A DNA stretch of 64,000 bases from Elioraea sp. (lineage in GTDB: Bacteria > Pseudomonadota > Alphaproteobacteria > Acetobacterales > Acetobacteraceae), in the NCBI RefSeq assembly GCF_022842375.1, contig NZ_JALHPR010000024.1:1-64000 (forward strand), given 5' to 3'. The notes beneath the pieces were generated by a model, which was given only the letters and a program-made list of their open reading frames with translations, was not told where the DNA came from and searched no databases. The stretch's first letter is position 1. The number at the start of each line of letters is the position of its first letter. Both the position numbers and the translations under genes were made by a program. This document shows, piece by piece, positions 37,144 to 47,095 of the stretch.

Positions 37144-37877
37144 TCCGTCTCGCAGCCATCCTGCTCGCCGGCACCATGCTCGCCGGCTGCAACGCCGCCA
37201 CGCGGCTCGCCGAGATCGGGCGCGGGCCACGCCTGTCGGAGATCGAGAACCCGACGCAGACGCCGGAGTATCGCCCCGTCAGCATGCCGATGCCGCAGGC
37301 GCGCGAGCCGGTGCCGAATGCCAACAGTCTCTGGCGGCCGGGCGCGCGCGCCTTCTTCCGTGATCAGCGCGCCGCCCAGGTCGGCGACATCGTCACCGTG
37401 CTCGTGAGCATCCGTGACGAGGCGCAGCTCGCCAACAGCTCGACCCGCTCGCGCGACAACAGCGAGAGCCTGGGCCTGCCCGCGATGCTCGGCCTCGAGA
37501 GCTCGATCAACCGCATCCTGCCCAACAGCGTCTCCGCCTCGAACCTCGTCTCCGGCAACTCGACCAGCGGCTCGACAGGCACAGGGCAGATCCAGCGCAA
37601 CGAAACCGTGACGCTGCGTGTCGCTGCCGTGGTGACGCAGGTGCTGCCGAACGGCAACCTCGTGGTCGGCGCGCGGCAGGAGGTGCGGGTGAACAACGAG
37701 CTCCGCGACCTCGGCATCGCGGGCGTCATCCGCCCGCAGGATATCCAGAGCGACAACACGGTGCGCCATGACCGCATGGCGGAGGCGCGAATCTCCTATA
37801 TCGGTCGCGGCATGCTGTCGGACGTGCAGCAGCCGCGCTACGGCCAGCAGCTGCTCGACATCATCCTGCCCTTCTGA
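37140..37877 (+). CDS. flgH: Flagellar L-ring protein FlgH
   Basis: Lipobox ILLAGTMLAGC; SLWRPGARAFFRDQRAAQVGDIVTVLV. Confidence 0.95.
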   Translation: MIRLAAILLAGTMLAGCNAATRLAEIGRGPRLSEIENPTQTPEYRPVSMPMPQAREPVPNANSLWRPGARAFFRDQRAAQVGDIVTVLVSIRDEAQLANSSTRSRDNSESLGLPAMLGLESSINRILPNSVSASNLVSGNSTSGSTGTGQIQRNETVTLRVAAVVTQVLPNGNLVVGARQEVRVNNELRDLGIAGVIRPQDIQSDNTVRHDRMAEARISYIGRGMLSDVQQPRYGQQLLDIILPF

Positions 37878-37894
37878 GAGAGCATCCGTCAGTT

Positions 37895-38596
37895 CTAGGC
37901 CAGCGCGGCGAGGACGGTGTCGAGCGTGGCACCCTGGGCGGAGGCAGCGCCGAGCGCCGCGACGAGCTTGGTCTCGCTCGCCTTGCCGATCAGCGCCTCG
38001 GCCTGCGGCGTCACGGAAATGCCCACGGCCCCCAGCACCTGCATCAGTTGGCGCCCGACGACGGAAAGCGCCTTGCGGCAGCGGAGATCGAACGGTACAG
38101 AAACGAAATCGATCTTCATCTTGATCTTGTTGCGCGACGAGGCCTCGTACAGCGCGTGGAATCCGGCCTGCAGCGTGACGACCTGGATCATCCCGCCGAC
38201 CGCGGCCTGCCCGCCGTAGCTCTCGTTGGCGTGGAACTCGAACTCGGTCTCGAGCGAGGCGGTCTTCGGCACGAGCAGGTCGATCTGCTCGATGCTGTGA
38301 AGGCCCTTGCTCAGCGCGTCGAACAGCCCGCCGACGACTTCCGCCGGCGAGGGAACCGGCGCGCCCGAGCCCTCACGCTTCGGCCCGGCGAGCTTGCCGA
38401 GGCCGCGGATGAGGTTGTCGGCCTGCGCCTGCGCCGCCGCGCGCAGCGGACCGTCGTCCTCCTCCACCGCGCATTTGGCGAGCTTGCCGATCGTTGCCAG
38501 GAGCGACGGTGCCAGCGAGGAAAGGCCGATCGCCGCCAGGCTCTCCGCGAGCACGGCGGTATAGGTCGCGAGCGAGGTGAAGGCCGTCAACGCCAT
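37895..38596 (-). CDS. Conserved hypothetical, possibly DUF2589-related
   Basis: TASLETEFEFHANES...ALYEASSRNKIKMKIDFVSVP segment resembles the neighbouring 39096..39725 product. Confidence 0.55.
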   Translation of the reverse strand: MALTAFTSLATYTAVLAESLAAIGLSSLAPSLLATIGKLAKCAVEEDDGPLRAAAQAQADNLIRGLGKLAGPKREGSGAPVPSPAEVVGGLFDALSKGLHSIEQIDLLVPKTASLETEFEFHANESYGGQAAVGGMIQVVTLQAGFHALYEASSRNKIKMKIDFVSVPFDLRCRKALSVVGRQLMQVLGAVGISVTPQAEALIGKASETKLVAALGAASAQGATLDTVLAALA

Positions 38597-38619
38597 GGTC
38601 GCCTCCTGGTCTCTATGCG

Positions 38620-39090
38620 TCAGCCCATCGGGCGGATCCCCTGGGCGGGTGTGAGGTTGAGCGTGAACACCGCCTGGCCACCGGGGCCGAGATCGAGCGT
38701 GACGGCAACGCTGCCGCCGCCGATCGCGAGATTGGTCTGGTTCAGCCGCCCCTCCGCCTGGTTCACCGCATCGGCGATGGCGGTGAGCGGCGCCGTTGGA
38801 TCAAGCGCGATCGGGAACGGCATCCTGCCCTCGCCGAACTGGGCCCAGACGGCCTCGAGCATGCGCGAGAGCGCCTCGAACATCTGCCTCGGGCTGGGCT
38901 GCACATCGGCGGCAAGGCCGAACAGGCTGCGCGCCGTATCGGTCATCGCCTTGGTGGCCGCCTCGGCTGCCGCCCCGCTAAGGCCGAGCGTGGCAAGCGT
39001 GGCGCCGAGCGCCGTGGCGCCAGCGCCGATCGGCGTGTTCGACAGCGTCTCCGCTGCCTGCTGGACGATGGGCGAAAGCGGGAACGGCAC
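38620..39090 (-). CDS. Conserved hypothetical, possibly related to its neighbours
   Basis: Co-oriented ORF; GGGSVAVTLDLGPGGQAVFTLNLTP beta-rich C-terminus. Confidence 0.5.
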   Translation of the reverse strand: MPFPLSPIVQQAAETLSNTPIGAGATALGATLATLGLSGAAAEAATKAMTDTARSLFGLAADVQPSPRQMFEALSRMLEAVWAQFGEGRMPFPIALDPTAPLTAIADAVNQAEGRLNQTNLAIGGGSVAVTLDLGPGGQAVFTLNLTPAQGIRPMG

Positions 39091-39095
39091 CGTGG

Positions 39096-39725
39096 TCAGC
39101 CCTTCGCCGCGGCACGCAGCCGCGCGAGCAGGAGCTTCTCTGCCCGCGTCAGCAAGGCGATGCTGCCCTCCGCGCCGGCTCGGTCGCCACCGGCGAGCAA
39201 CGACGCGACGGCGTCGAGCCGTGCCGCAAGCGCGCGCGGTGCATCACCGTCCTTGCCCTTGGGGGCAGCGCGCGCGAGCGCTTCCGCGACATGCGCAACG
39301 GCTGCGGAACTGAGCCTGGCATCGCCCTCGCGCACTGTCTCGGCGAGCGCGCCAGCCGCCTCGTTGCCGCCACGCACGATGCCTCTGCCGATCAGCGCGC
39401 CGGCCTTCGCCTCGGTCTCGCGCGGGGAATAGGGAACCTGCACCACCGTCAGCTTGATCGTCGCGTGGTTGGTCTCCCGTGTCGACGAAGTCTCCACGGT
39501 GAACATCGGATTGAGCACGCGCACACCTGAGAGGTCGGCGCCGTACTTGGCCGTCTCTGCCACCGCAACCCAGTCGAAATCGAGCGTGACTTCCGCCTGC
39601 TTCGTTGCCAGCGCGCCGAGATCGGTCACGGAGGTTTCGAGCAGCCTCGCATGTCCCCGCGCCAGGGCATCGAGCACGGTGACGACGAGCTTGCCGATCT
39701 GTTCGGGCTGTTGCGGCCACGCCAT
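39096..39725 (-). CDS. Conserved hypothetical, possibly DUF2589-related
   Basis: KQAEVTLDFDWVAVAE...FTVETSSTRETNHATIKLTVVQVPYS. Confidence 0.55.
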   Translation of the reverse strand: MAWPQQPEQIGKLVVTVLDALARGHARLLETSVTDLGALATKQAEVTLDFDWVAVAETAKYGADLSGVRVLNPMFTVETSSTRETNHATIKLTVVQVPYSPRETEAKAGALIGRGIVRGGNEAAGALAETVREGDARLSSAAVAHVAEALARAAPKGKDGDAPRALAARLDAVASLLAGGDRAGAEGSIALLTRAEKLLLARLRAAAKG

Positions 39726-39873
39726 GGGCGCCCTCCATCAGCACACGCTAGGTGATGGAAAGCGAGTACGCAACAATCCGTTTGCGCAGCGAACTGCCTT
39801 CCCCCCTTGGCCCTGGCCGGCGGATGGTCAATCCTCACCCTTGCCTTCCCCTCCCGCATGGCAGGACCGGAGC

Positions 39874-41529
39874 ATGACCGCGATCGACCCCGTGACCGTA
39901 TCCGTCGTCCAGCATCGCCTGCAGGCGATCGTCGAGGAGATGGGCGAGGCGATGCTGCGCACCGCCTATTCGCAGATCCTGAACTCGAGCCGCGACTTCT
40001 CCACTGCCCTGACTGACCCTGAAGGCAGGCTGGTCGCGCAGGCCGAGCACGTGCCCATCCATGTCGGCGCCCTGCCCTGGGCGGTGAAGTCGGTGCATGA
40101 CTATTTCCGCGGCCGGATCCATCCCGGCGATGTGTTCCTGCTGAACGACCCGTATCGCGGCGGCAATCATCTGCCTGACCTGACGGCCTTCGTGCCGGTG
40201 TTCGACGGTGATCGCCTGGCCTTCTGGGCGATCAACCGCTCGCACCAGAGCGATATCGGCGGCGCCACGCACGGTGCCTACAACCCGGCCGCGACCGAGA
40301 TCTGGCAGGAGGGCATCCGCATCCCGCCGTTGCGCCTCTACGATCGTGGCAGGCTGATCGACGACGTGGCCGAACTGCTCGTGCTGAACGTGCGCCACCC
40401 GCGTGATTTCCGCGGTGACCTCGCGGCGATGATCGGCTCCGCCCGCGTCGGCGAGAGGCGATTGCAGGCGCTGCTTGCCGAATTCGGCTCACCCACCGCG
40501 CATGCGGCGATCGAGGCCGTTCTCGATGGGGCGGAGCGCCAGGTGCGCGCGGTGATCGCCGCCTGGCCCGACGGCGTCTACCACGGCGAGGCGATCATCG
40601 ATGATGATGGGCATCGATTCCGCGACATCCATATCCGCGCGACCGTGACCAAGACAGGCAGCGACCTCGTCGTCGATCTCTCCGACAGCCACGAGGAAGT
40701 CGATGGTTTCATCAATTCTGCCTATGCGAACACGCGCTCTGCCGTCGTCGTGGCACTTGCCTACCTGATCGATCCGGAGACGCCGAAGAACGACGGTGCG
40801 TTCCGCCCCCTCACCGTCATCACGCGCGAGGGAACCATCGTCCACCCGCGCCCGGGCAAGCCGGTGACGCTGTCGACCAATTGCTGCGGCCAGGAGATCA
40901 TCGAGGCCGTGATCAAGGCGCTGGCGCCTGCCTGCCCTGATCGTGCGATGGCGGGATGGGGGCGGCGCTTTCGCATCGCCATCCAGGGCCGCGATCCGCG
41001 GCGCGACCGGCCCTTCATCTGGCACCTGTTCCAGGCCCGCCCCGGCGGTGGCGCGTCGCCCGTGGGCGATGGCTGGCCAGGGGCTGGCGAGTGGCAGGCG
41101 GCAGGCGGCATCAAGTTCGGCAGCATCGAGGTGGCTGAGGTGCGCTTCCCGCTGTTCTTCCTCCGTCACGAATTCCGCCCCGACAGCGGCGGCGACGGGC
41201 GCTTCCGCGGCGGCCCTGGGGGCGACCTTGCCTTCGCCGTGGAGGTGGCCGAGCCCGCCGTCGCGAACACGGCCGGCGACGGTATCCGCCACGGTGCGTG
41301 CGGCCTGTTCGGCGGGCATGACGGCGCGCCCCACCACTATGTGCTGCGGTCTGCCAGTGGCGGGAAACGTGAGCTGAAGACGAAGGAGGCCGGCATCGTG
41401 ATCGCGCCGGGCGACATGATCATTGCGCAGTCGGGCGGCGGCGGTGGCTGGGGCGACCCAGCGGAACGCAGCCTGGAGGAACGCCAGCGCGACGAAACGC
41501 TCGGCTTCGTCACCGGCGAGGCCCGGTGA
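39874..41529 (+). CDS. hyuB: Hydantoinase B/oxoprolinase family protein
   Basis: LNSSRDFSTALTDPEGRLVAQAEHVPIHVGALPWAV; NDPYRGGNHLPD. Confidence 0.94.
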   Translation: MTAIDPVTVSVVQHRLQAIVEEMGEAMLRTAYSQILNSSRDFSTALTDPEGRLVAQAEHVPIHVGALPWAVKSVHDYFRGRIHPGDVFLLNDPYRGGNHLPDLTAFVPVFDGDRLAFWAINRSHQSDIGGATHGAYNPAATEIWQEGIRIPPLRLYDRGRLIDDVAELLVLNVRHPRDFRGDLAAMIGSARVGERRLQALLAEFGSPTAHAAIEAVLDGAERQVRAVIAAWPDGVYHGEAIIDDDGHRFRDIHIRATVTKTGSDLVVDLSDSHEEVDGFINSAYANTRSAVVVALAYLIDPETPKNDGAFRPLTVITREGTIVHPRPGKPVTLSTNCCGQEIIEAVIKALAPACPDRAMAGWGRRFRIAIQGRDPRRDRPFIWHLFQARPGGGASPVGDGWPGAGEWQAAGGIKFGSIEVAEVRFPLFFLRHEFRPDSGGDGRFRGGPGGDLAFAVEVAEPAVANTAGDGIRHGACGLFGGHDGAPHHYVLRSASGGKRELKTKEAGIVIAPGDMIIAQSGGGGGWGDPAERSLEERQRDETLGFVTGEAR

Positions 41530-43586
41530 TGCGCTATCGCATCGGAATCGATGTCGGCGGCACCTTCACCGACCTTGTCGCGGTTGACGAGGCCGGGCGC
41601 GTCGTTCACGCCAAGGCCGCCTCCACACCGCATGACCAGTCGCTCGGCGTCATGGAGGGGCTCGGGCTCCTTGCCGCCGCGCTCGACCTCGGCCTGCCAC
41701 ACTTACTTGCGGGGACGGAACGGATCGTCCACGGTACGACGGTGGCCACCAACGCGCTGCTCGAGCGCAAGGGTGCGCGTACCGCGCTGCTGACCACCGA
41801 GGGGCATCGCGACATCCTCGAGATGCGCGAGGGGCTGAAGGACGATCGCTACAACCTCCGCATGCCGCCGCCCGAGCCGCTGGTGCCGCGCGATCTTCGC
41901 CTCGGCGTTGCCGAGCGCATCCGCCATGACGGGCGTATCGAGACACCGCTCGACCCGGCCTCCCTCGCACGGGCGATCGAGGTGCTACGCGCGCGCGAGG
42001 TCGAGGCCGTGGCCGTCTGCTATCTCCATGCCTATCGCGATCCGTCGCATGAGCGTGCCACGGCGGAGGCCATCCGCGCGGCACTGCCTGGCAGCTACGT
42101 CTCGCTCAGTTCGGATGTGCTGCCGCAGATCAAGGAGTACGAGCGCACCTGCACGACCGTGGTCAACGCCTATGTCGGGCCTGCACTTCGCCGCTATCTC
42201 GAACGGCTCGCGGTCAGGCTTGCGGAGGCGGGTTCGCCCGTGCCGCTGCTGATCATCCAGTCGCATGGCGGGGTGGCGACGGTTGCGGACGCCGTTCGGC
42301 TTGCCGCGGGGGCGGTGCTGTCGGGGCCGGCCGGTGGCGTCGCCGGGGCTGCACATGTCGCGCGGCTGACGGGGGTGGGCGATCTCATTCCCTTCGACAT
42401 GGGCGGCACGAGCACCGACATCTCCCTGGTGACGGCCGGCGAGGCGGCGATCTCGTCCGACCGCAAGCTCGCCGGCCAGCGCGTCGGGCTGCAGAGCCTC
42501 GACATCGCGAGCATCGGCGCCGGCGGCGGCTCGATCGCGCGCGTCGATGCCGGCGGCGTGCTGCATGTCGGGCCCGAGAGTGCCGGGGCGATGCCGGGGC
42601 CCGCCTGCTACGGCCGCGGCGGGGAGCGTGCGACGGTGACGGATGCGAACCTCGTGCTCGGTTATCTCGATGCCGCGAACTTCCTCGGCGGTCGCGCACG
42701 TCTCGACACCGCGGCGGCCGAGGCGGCGGTCGATCGCATCGCCATCGCACTCGGCGTCGATCGCATGGCGGCGGCCGCCGGCATCCATCGCGTCGTCAAC
42801 ACGCGGATGGCGGAAGGCGTGCGGCTGGTCTCGGTGCGCCGTGGCATCGATCCGCGGCGCTTCGCGCTGCTTTCCTTCGGCGGGGCCGCGGGGCTGCACA
42901 TCACCGACATCGCGCGGCAGCTCGAGCTCACCCGCGTCATCGTGCCGCGGCTTGCCTCGGTTCTCTCCGCCTGGGGCATGCTCGCGACCGACCTGCGCTA
43001 CGAGCTTTCGCGCACCCATCTCGGCGATGCGAGCGTGCTGTCAGCCGATGCGCTGCGCCAGGCGTTCGCCGGCATGGAGGGGGAGGGCCGCGCGCGGCTC
43101 GCCGCCACGCGCTTTGCCGGCGAGGTGCGCACGCAGCGTTCGGCCGAGATGCGCTATGGCGAGCAGATCTTCGAGGTGATGGTCCCGCTCGACACGCTTG
43201 CCTGGGAACGTGACGACCTCGTCGCACAGATGGCCGATGCGTTCCACGCGCGGCACGAGGCGCTCTACACCTACGCGCTGAGGGACCAGGAGGCCGTTCT
43301 CGTGAACGCCCGCATTGCTGTGATCGGCGCGCTGTCACCTCTCGCGGCAGAACACCGTGCCGCCAGCACGACCGGTAGCGCGGCGGCCACCCGCCGCGTC
43401 CATCTCGGCGGATGGATCGACGTTGCGGTTCATGATCTCGATGGCCTCTCGCCGGGCCAGGTGATCGCCGGCCCGGCGATCATCGAATCGAGCACGACGA
43501 CGGTACTGCTGCGGCCGGGCGACAATGCGACGGTCACGCCGCTCGGCTGGCTCGACATCGCGGTGCAGGGCCGCAGCGGGGGATAG
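41526..43586 (+). CDS. hyuA: Hydantoinase A/5-oxoprolinase family protein
   Basis: RIGIDVGGTFTDLVAVDEAG; VLSGPAGGVAGAAHVARLTGVGDLIPFDMGGTSTD. Confidence 0.95.
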   Translation: MMRYRIGIDVGGTFTDLVAVDEAGRVVHAKAASTPHDQSLGVMEGLGLLAAALDLGLPHLLAGTERIVHGTTVATNALLERKGARTALLTTEGHRDILEMREGLKDDRYNLRMPPPEPLVPRDLRLGVAERIRHDGRIETPLDPASLARAIEVLRAREVEAVAVCYLHAYRDPSHERATAEAIRAALPGSYVSLSSDVLPQIKEYERTCTTVVNAYVGPALRRYLERLAVRLAEAGSPVPLLIIQSHGGVATVADAVRLAAGAVLSGPAGGVAGAAHVARLTGVGDLIPFDMGGTSTDISLVTAGEAAISSDRKLAGQRVGLQSLDIASIGAGGGSIARVDAGGVLHVGPESAGAMPGPACYGRGGERATVTDANLVLGYLDAANFLGGRARLDTAAAEAAVDRIAIALGVDRMAAAAGIHRVVNTRMAEGVRLVSVRRGIDPRRFALLSFGGAAGLHITDIARQLELTRVIVPRLASVLSAWGMLATDLRYELSRTHLGDASVLSADALRQAFAGMEGEGRARLAATRFAGEVRTQRSAEMRYGEQIFEVMVPLDTLAWERDDLVAQMADAFHARHEALYTYALRDQEAVLVNARIAVIGALSPLAAEHRAASTTGSAAATRRVHLGGWIDVAVHDLDGLSPGQVIAGPAIIESSTTTVLLRPGDNATVTPLGWLDIAVQGRSGG

Positions 43587-43668
43587 CGGATCGCGCGATC
43601 GTGCCCTCGCCAGCGCGCCGCCGTGCCACCATCTCCGCCGCAGGGCGAGTCACGGGGATTGTGTGGCG

Positions 43669-44652
43669 ATGGGGCTTCTGATCGATGGCAGCTGGACCGA
43701 TGGGCGGCCCGATGCGAAGGGCGGCGAGGGCCGCTTCGTGCGCGCGCTGTCAGGCTTCCGCAACTGGGTGACGGCGGATGGCGCGCCGGGGCCCACGGGC
43801 ACGGGGGGGTTTCGGGCGGAGCCTGGGCGCTATCACCTCTACGTCGCCTACGCCTGCCCCTGGGCGCACCGCACGCTGATCTACCGCGCGATCAAGGGGC
43901 TCGACGGCATGATCTCGATCTCCGTCGTGCACTGGCTGATGGCGGAGAATGGGTGGAGCTTCACTGACGGTCCTGGCGTGATCCCCGACGGCGTGAACGG
44001 TGCGCGCCATATCCATGAAGTCTACACGAAGGCTGACGCTCGCTATACCGGCCGCGCGACCGTGCCGGTGCTGTGGGACAAGGCCAGGGGCACCATCGTC
44101 TCGAACGAATCCTCCGAGATCATCCGGATGCTCAACAGCGCCTTTGATTGCGTCGGCGCGGCGCCCGGCGACACCTATCCAGAATCGCTGCGGGGCGAGA
44201 TCGATACGCTGAATGAGCGCATTTACGAGACGGTGAACAACGGCGTCTACAAGGCGGGCTTCGCCACGACGAAGGCGGCCTACGAGGAGGCCGTCGTGCC
44301 GCTGTTCGAAACGCTCGACTGGCTCGACGCGCGCCTGGCGACAAGGCGCTACCTGACTGGCGAGGCGATCACGGAGGCGGACTGGCGGTTGCTGCCGACG
44401 CTGCTGCGGTTCGATGCCGTCTATGTCGGGCACTTCAAGTGCAACGTCCGCCGCATCGCCGATTATCCGAACCTCTCCGGCTATATGCGCGACCTCTACG
44501 CACAGCCTGGCATTGCCGAGACGTTCAACATCGATCACGCGAAACGGCACTATTACGAGAGCCATCGCGGCATCAACCCGACGGGAATCGTGCCGGCGGG
44601 CCCGATGCTGGATTTCACGCGCCCGCATGGTCGCGACGGCATCGGGGCATGA
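43669..44652 (+). CDS. Glutathione S-transferase, glutathionyl-hydroquinone reductase type
   Basis: FRAEPGRYHLYVAYACPWAHRTLIYRAIKGL; VPVLWDKARGTIVSNESSEIIRMLN. Confidence 0.92.
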   Translation: MGLLIDGSWTDGRPDAKGGEGRFVRALSGFRNWVTADGAPGPTGTGGFRAEPGRYHLYVAYACPWAHRTLIYRAIKGLDGMISISVVHWLMAENGWSFTDGPGVIPDGVNGARHIHEVYTKADARYTGRATVPVLWDKARGTIVSNESSEIIRMLNSAFDCVGAAPGDTYPESLRGEIDTLNERIYETVNNGVYKAGFATTKAAYEEAVVPLFETLDWLDARLATRRYLTGEAITEADWRLLPTLLRFDAVYVGHFKCNVRRIADYPNLSGYMRDLYAQPGIAETFNIDHAKRHYYESHRGINPTGIVPAGPMLDFTRPHGRDGIGA

Positions 44653-45635
44653 TCTCGCGCCGCGCCTTCACCGCCACCGTCATTGCCGCTACGGCAGCGC
44701 CATTCGTCAATCGCGCCACCGCACAGGCGACCGACGATATCCGGAGCATGATCGCCGGCATGAACCAGCTGCATTCGTTGCAGATCCAGCTTGGTGATGA
44801 GGTGGTGTTCGCCGCCGCCCCGCGTGGGGCCGGGCTCGATCGCATGGCCAACATCAAGTCATGCTCCAAGAGCCTCGTCGCCCTGCTGCTCGGTTCGGCG
44901 ATCGATCGTGGCGAGATCGCTGACGTCACCGCTCGGTTGCGCGACGTTGCGCCTGCGCTGATTCCGCCGCGCGCGACTGCCGGTGTTGGATCGATCACGA
45001 TGCAGGATTTCGTCACGCTGAGCGCCGGGCTCGAGGGGACGTCAGGCGCGGGTTATGGACGCTGGGTGAGTTCCGCGAACTGGGTGGCGGACGCGCTGCA
45101 GCGACCGATGGTCGATACGCCGGGCGGACGGATGATCTACTCCACCGGCACGACGCATGTGCTCGGCGCGGCGATCGCGCTCGCCACCGGGCAGAGCCTG
45201 CTCGCACTTGCGCGTGCGAGGCTCGGCGCGCCGCTTGGCATCGAGATCCCGGCCTGGACGCGCGATCCGCAGGGCAACTATCTCGGCGGCAACGACATGG
45301 CGCTGACCCCCCGCGCGATGCTGCGCATTGGCGTGATGATGCGCGATGGCGGTCGTTACGCTGGCGCCCAGGTAGTGTCAGAGGCGTGGATGCGCGCTTC
45401 GCTCATTGCCCGCACGCGATCGCCCTGGTCGGGCCTCGGCTACGGCTATGGCTGGTTCCTCAGCCAATCCGGCTACGTGATCGCGCGGGGCTTCGGCGGG
45501 CAGCTGATCGCGGCGAACCCGGGCCGGGGCCTCGCCGTCGCGATCACGTCGGGGCTGGAGCGGCCGGCACGGTCGCAGGGCTATTTCGGTGAGCAGATGG
45601 CCCTGCTCGACGGCCCCGTCCTGGCGCTCGCCTAG
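44649..45635 (+). CDS. Serine hydrolase (beta-lactamase class C-like)
   Basis: Signal peptide; SCSKSLVALLLGSAI (SxxK), later YSTGTTHVLG. Confidence 0.85.
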   Translation: MISRRAFTATVIAATAAPFVNRATAQATDDIRSMIAGMNQLHSLQIQLGDEVVFAAAPRGAGLDRMANIKSCSKSLVALLLGSAIDRGEIADVTARLRDVAPALIPPRATAGVGSITMQDFVTLSAGLEGTSGAGYGRWVSSANWVADALQRPMVDTPGGRMIYSTGTTHVLGAAIALATGQSLLALARARLGAPLGIEIPAWTRDPQGNYLGGNDMALTPRAMLRIGVMMRDGGRYAGAQVVSEAWMRASLIARTRSPWSGLGYGYGWFLSQSGYVIARGFGGQLIAANPGRGLAVAITSGLERPARSQGYFGEQMALLDGPVLALA

Positions 45636-45641
45636 GCCGGC

Positions 45642-46010
45642 TCAGCGGCCGAGCGCTGCGGCATAGCGGGCAGGATCGAAACCCACCAGGATCGTTCCGC
45701 CAACGGTCAGGACCGGCCGCTTGATGGCAGACGGGTGGCCCAGCATCAGCGCGATGGCGCGCGCCTCCGTCAGCCCCTCCTTCTCGGCGTCGGGCAGCTT
45801 GCGGAACGTCGTGCCGGCGCGGTTCAGCAGCACCTCCCAGCCCGCGCTCTTCGCCCAGGCCGCGAGCATCGCCCGGTCGATGCCCTGCGTCTTGTAGTCA
45901 TGGAACGCGTGCGCGATGGCGTTGGCGTCCAGCCAGGCCCGCGCCTTCTTCATCGTGTCGCAGTTCTTGATTCCGTGGATGGTGACATCTGCCGGCATCG
46001 CTTCCCTCAC
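45642..46010 (-). CDS. ArsC/Spx-family protein (YffB-like)
   Basis: VTIHGIKNCDTMKKARAWLDANAIAHAFHDYKTQG. Confidence 0.9.
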   Translation of the reverse strand: MREAMPADVTIHGIKNCDTMKKARAWLDANAIAHAFHDYKTQGIDRAMLAAWAKSAGWEVLLNRAGTTFRKLPDAEKEGLTEARAIALMLGHPSAIKRPVLTVGGTILVGFDPARYAAALGR

Positions 46011-46129
46011 TCCCGTTCGATTGCTGCGCGCCCCGGTCGATGCCTGCCTTCAGCGATCCCACCATCGTGGGGCCGGCTGCGCAGAGCGGGCAGCGCTGAG
46101 CGGGGGCAGCTTCGGCCTCTGATCCTCGG

Positions 46130-46729
46130 TCATCCCGGCTGGATGTAGAAGGTCGGCGCCGGATAGACTGCGGGGCTCTGGTCGCGAATCACGCGTGCCG
46201 TGCGATGCGGCCGGTTCGACGGGCGCGTGTCGAGGTAGTGCTGCGTCACGAGCGGGCGGAAACCTTCGGCGCGGATCCAGTAGTGGATATGCGGCGGACG
46301 CGGCCAGTACTCCTTCGGAAACAGCGACATCACGTCGAAGCGGCCCGCGTGGTCTGTGATGACGGTGCCGCGAAGGTCGATCTCGTCGTCACGAAAATCG
46401 CTGTAGTTGCCCTTCGTCTGCGGGTGGTAGCGCCCCTGGCCATCCGTCTGCCACAGCTCAAGCCTCGCACCGGGGACAGGCTTCTCCGGGTCCGCCGCAT
46501 TCATCACCTGCCCGACAATGCGCATGGTTTCACCAGGCTTGCCGAAGCGGTTCAGATTGGCAACGATCGGGGTGTTGGCGATGTAGTAGGGTCCTTCCAT
46601 GTCGCTCGCCGTCGGCACCATGGCCTGCTGTGCCGCCGCCCGACCAAACGACAGTCCAAGACCTGCCGGCACCATCGCCGCAACCGTGAGAAAGCGGCGG
46701 CGAAGTGTCTGTCGGTCCGTGCTGTTCAC
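46130..46729 (-). CDS. Intradiol ring-cleavage dioxygenase-like protein (protocatechuate 3,4-dioxygenase beta-like), probable Tat/Sec signal
   Basis: EGPYYIANTPI...PVPGARLELWQTDGQGRYHPQ...PPHIHYWIRAEGFRPLVTQHYLD. Confidence 0.9.
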   Translation of the reverse strand: MNSTDRQTLRRRFLTVAAMVPAGLGLSFGRAAAQQAMVPTASDMEGPYYIANTPIVANLNRFGKPGETMRIVGQVMNAADPEKPVPGARLELWQTDGQGRYHPQTKGNYSDFRDDEIDLRGTVITDHAGRFDVMSLFPKEYWPRPPHIHYWIRAEGFRPLVTQHYLDTRPSNRPHRTARVIRDQSPAVYPAPTFYIQPG

Positions 46730-46744
46730 GCCGCTTCTCCTCGA

Positions 46745-46860
46745 CTTCGGTTCCGGTGCTCCACGCTTGCCTCATGGCAGGGCACGCGACGGCGGACAAG
46801 CGCGAGCTTGGTGGAGTCGATGAAGGCGATGTCAGGCTTACTCGCGTCAGGGGCAGTGGA
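46745..46860 (-). pseudogene. Transposase-like fragment (IS982/IS4-type DDE remnant)
   Basis: Reverse-complement reading PDASKPDIAFIDSTKLALVRRRVPCHEASVEHRNRSRG; resembles the FIDST-KLA segment of DDE transposases; no complete ORF. Confidence 0.55.
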
Positions 46861-46861
46861 T

Positions 46862-47095
46862 CACGGGGCCCGGCCAGGGATGCCGCCGCCACGCCACGGC
46901 CGATGGCAAAGGGGAAACCGAGGTTTTCCGTCCCGACGAGCAGCCTGGCGCGGAGCCCCTCCGGCGTGGCGGACGTTGCCCGCGCCTTCTCCCAATGGTC
47001 CAGATAGGCCAGCGTGGCGTCGAACACACTCGCGTCATTGGCGCTGCCCGGCTTGCGGTGGCCGGGGATGAGGGTGCGCGCGCCGACGCGGACGC
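46862..47095 (-). pseudogene. C-terminal remnant of an MBL-fold metallo-hydrolase
   Basis: VGARTLIPGHRKPGSANDASVFDATLAYLDHWEKARATSATPEGLRARLL reads like an MBL-fold C-terminus with no upstream domain. Confidence 0.5.
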
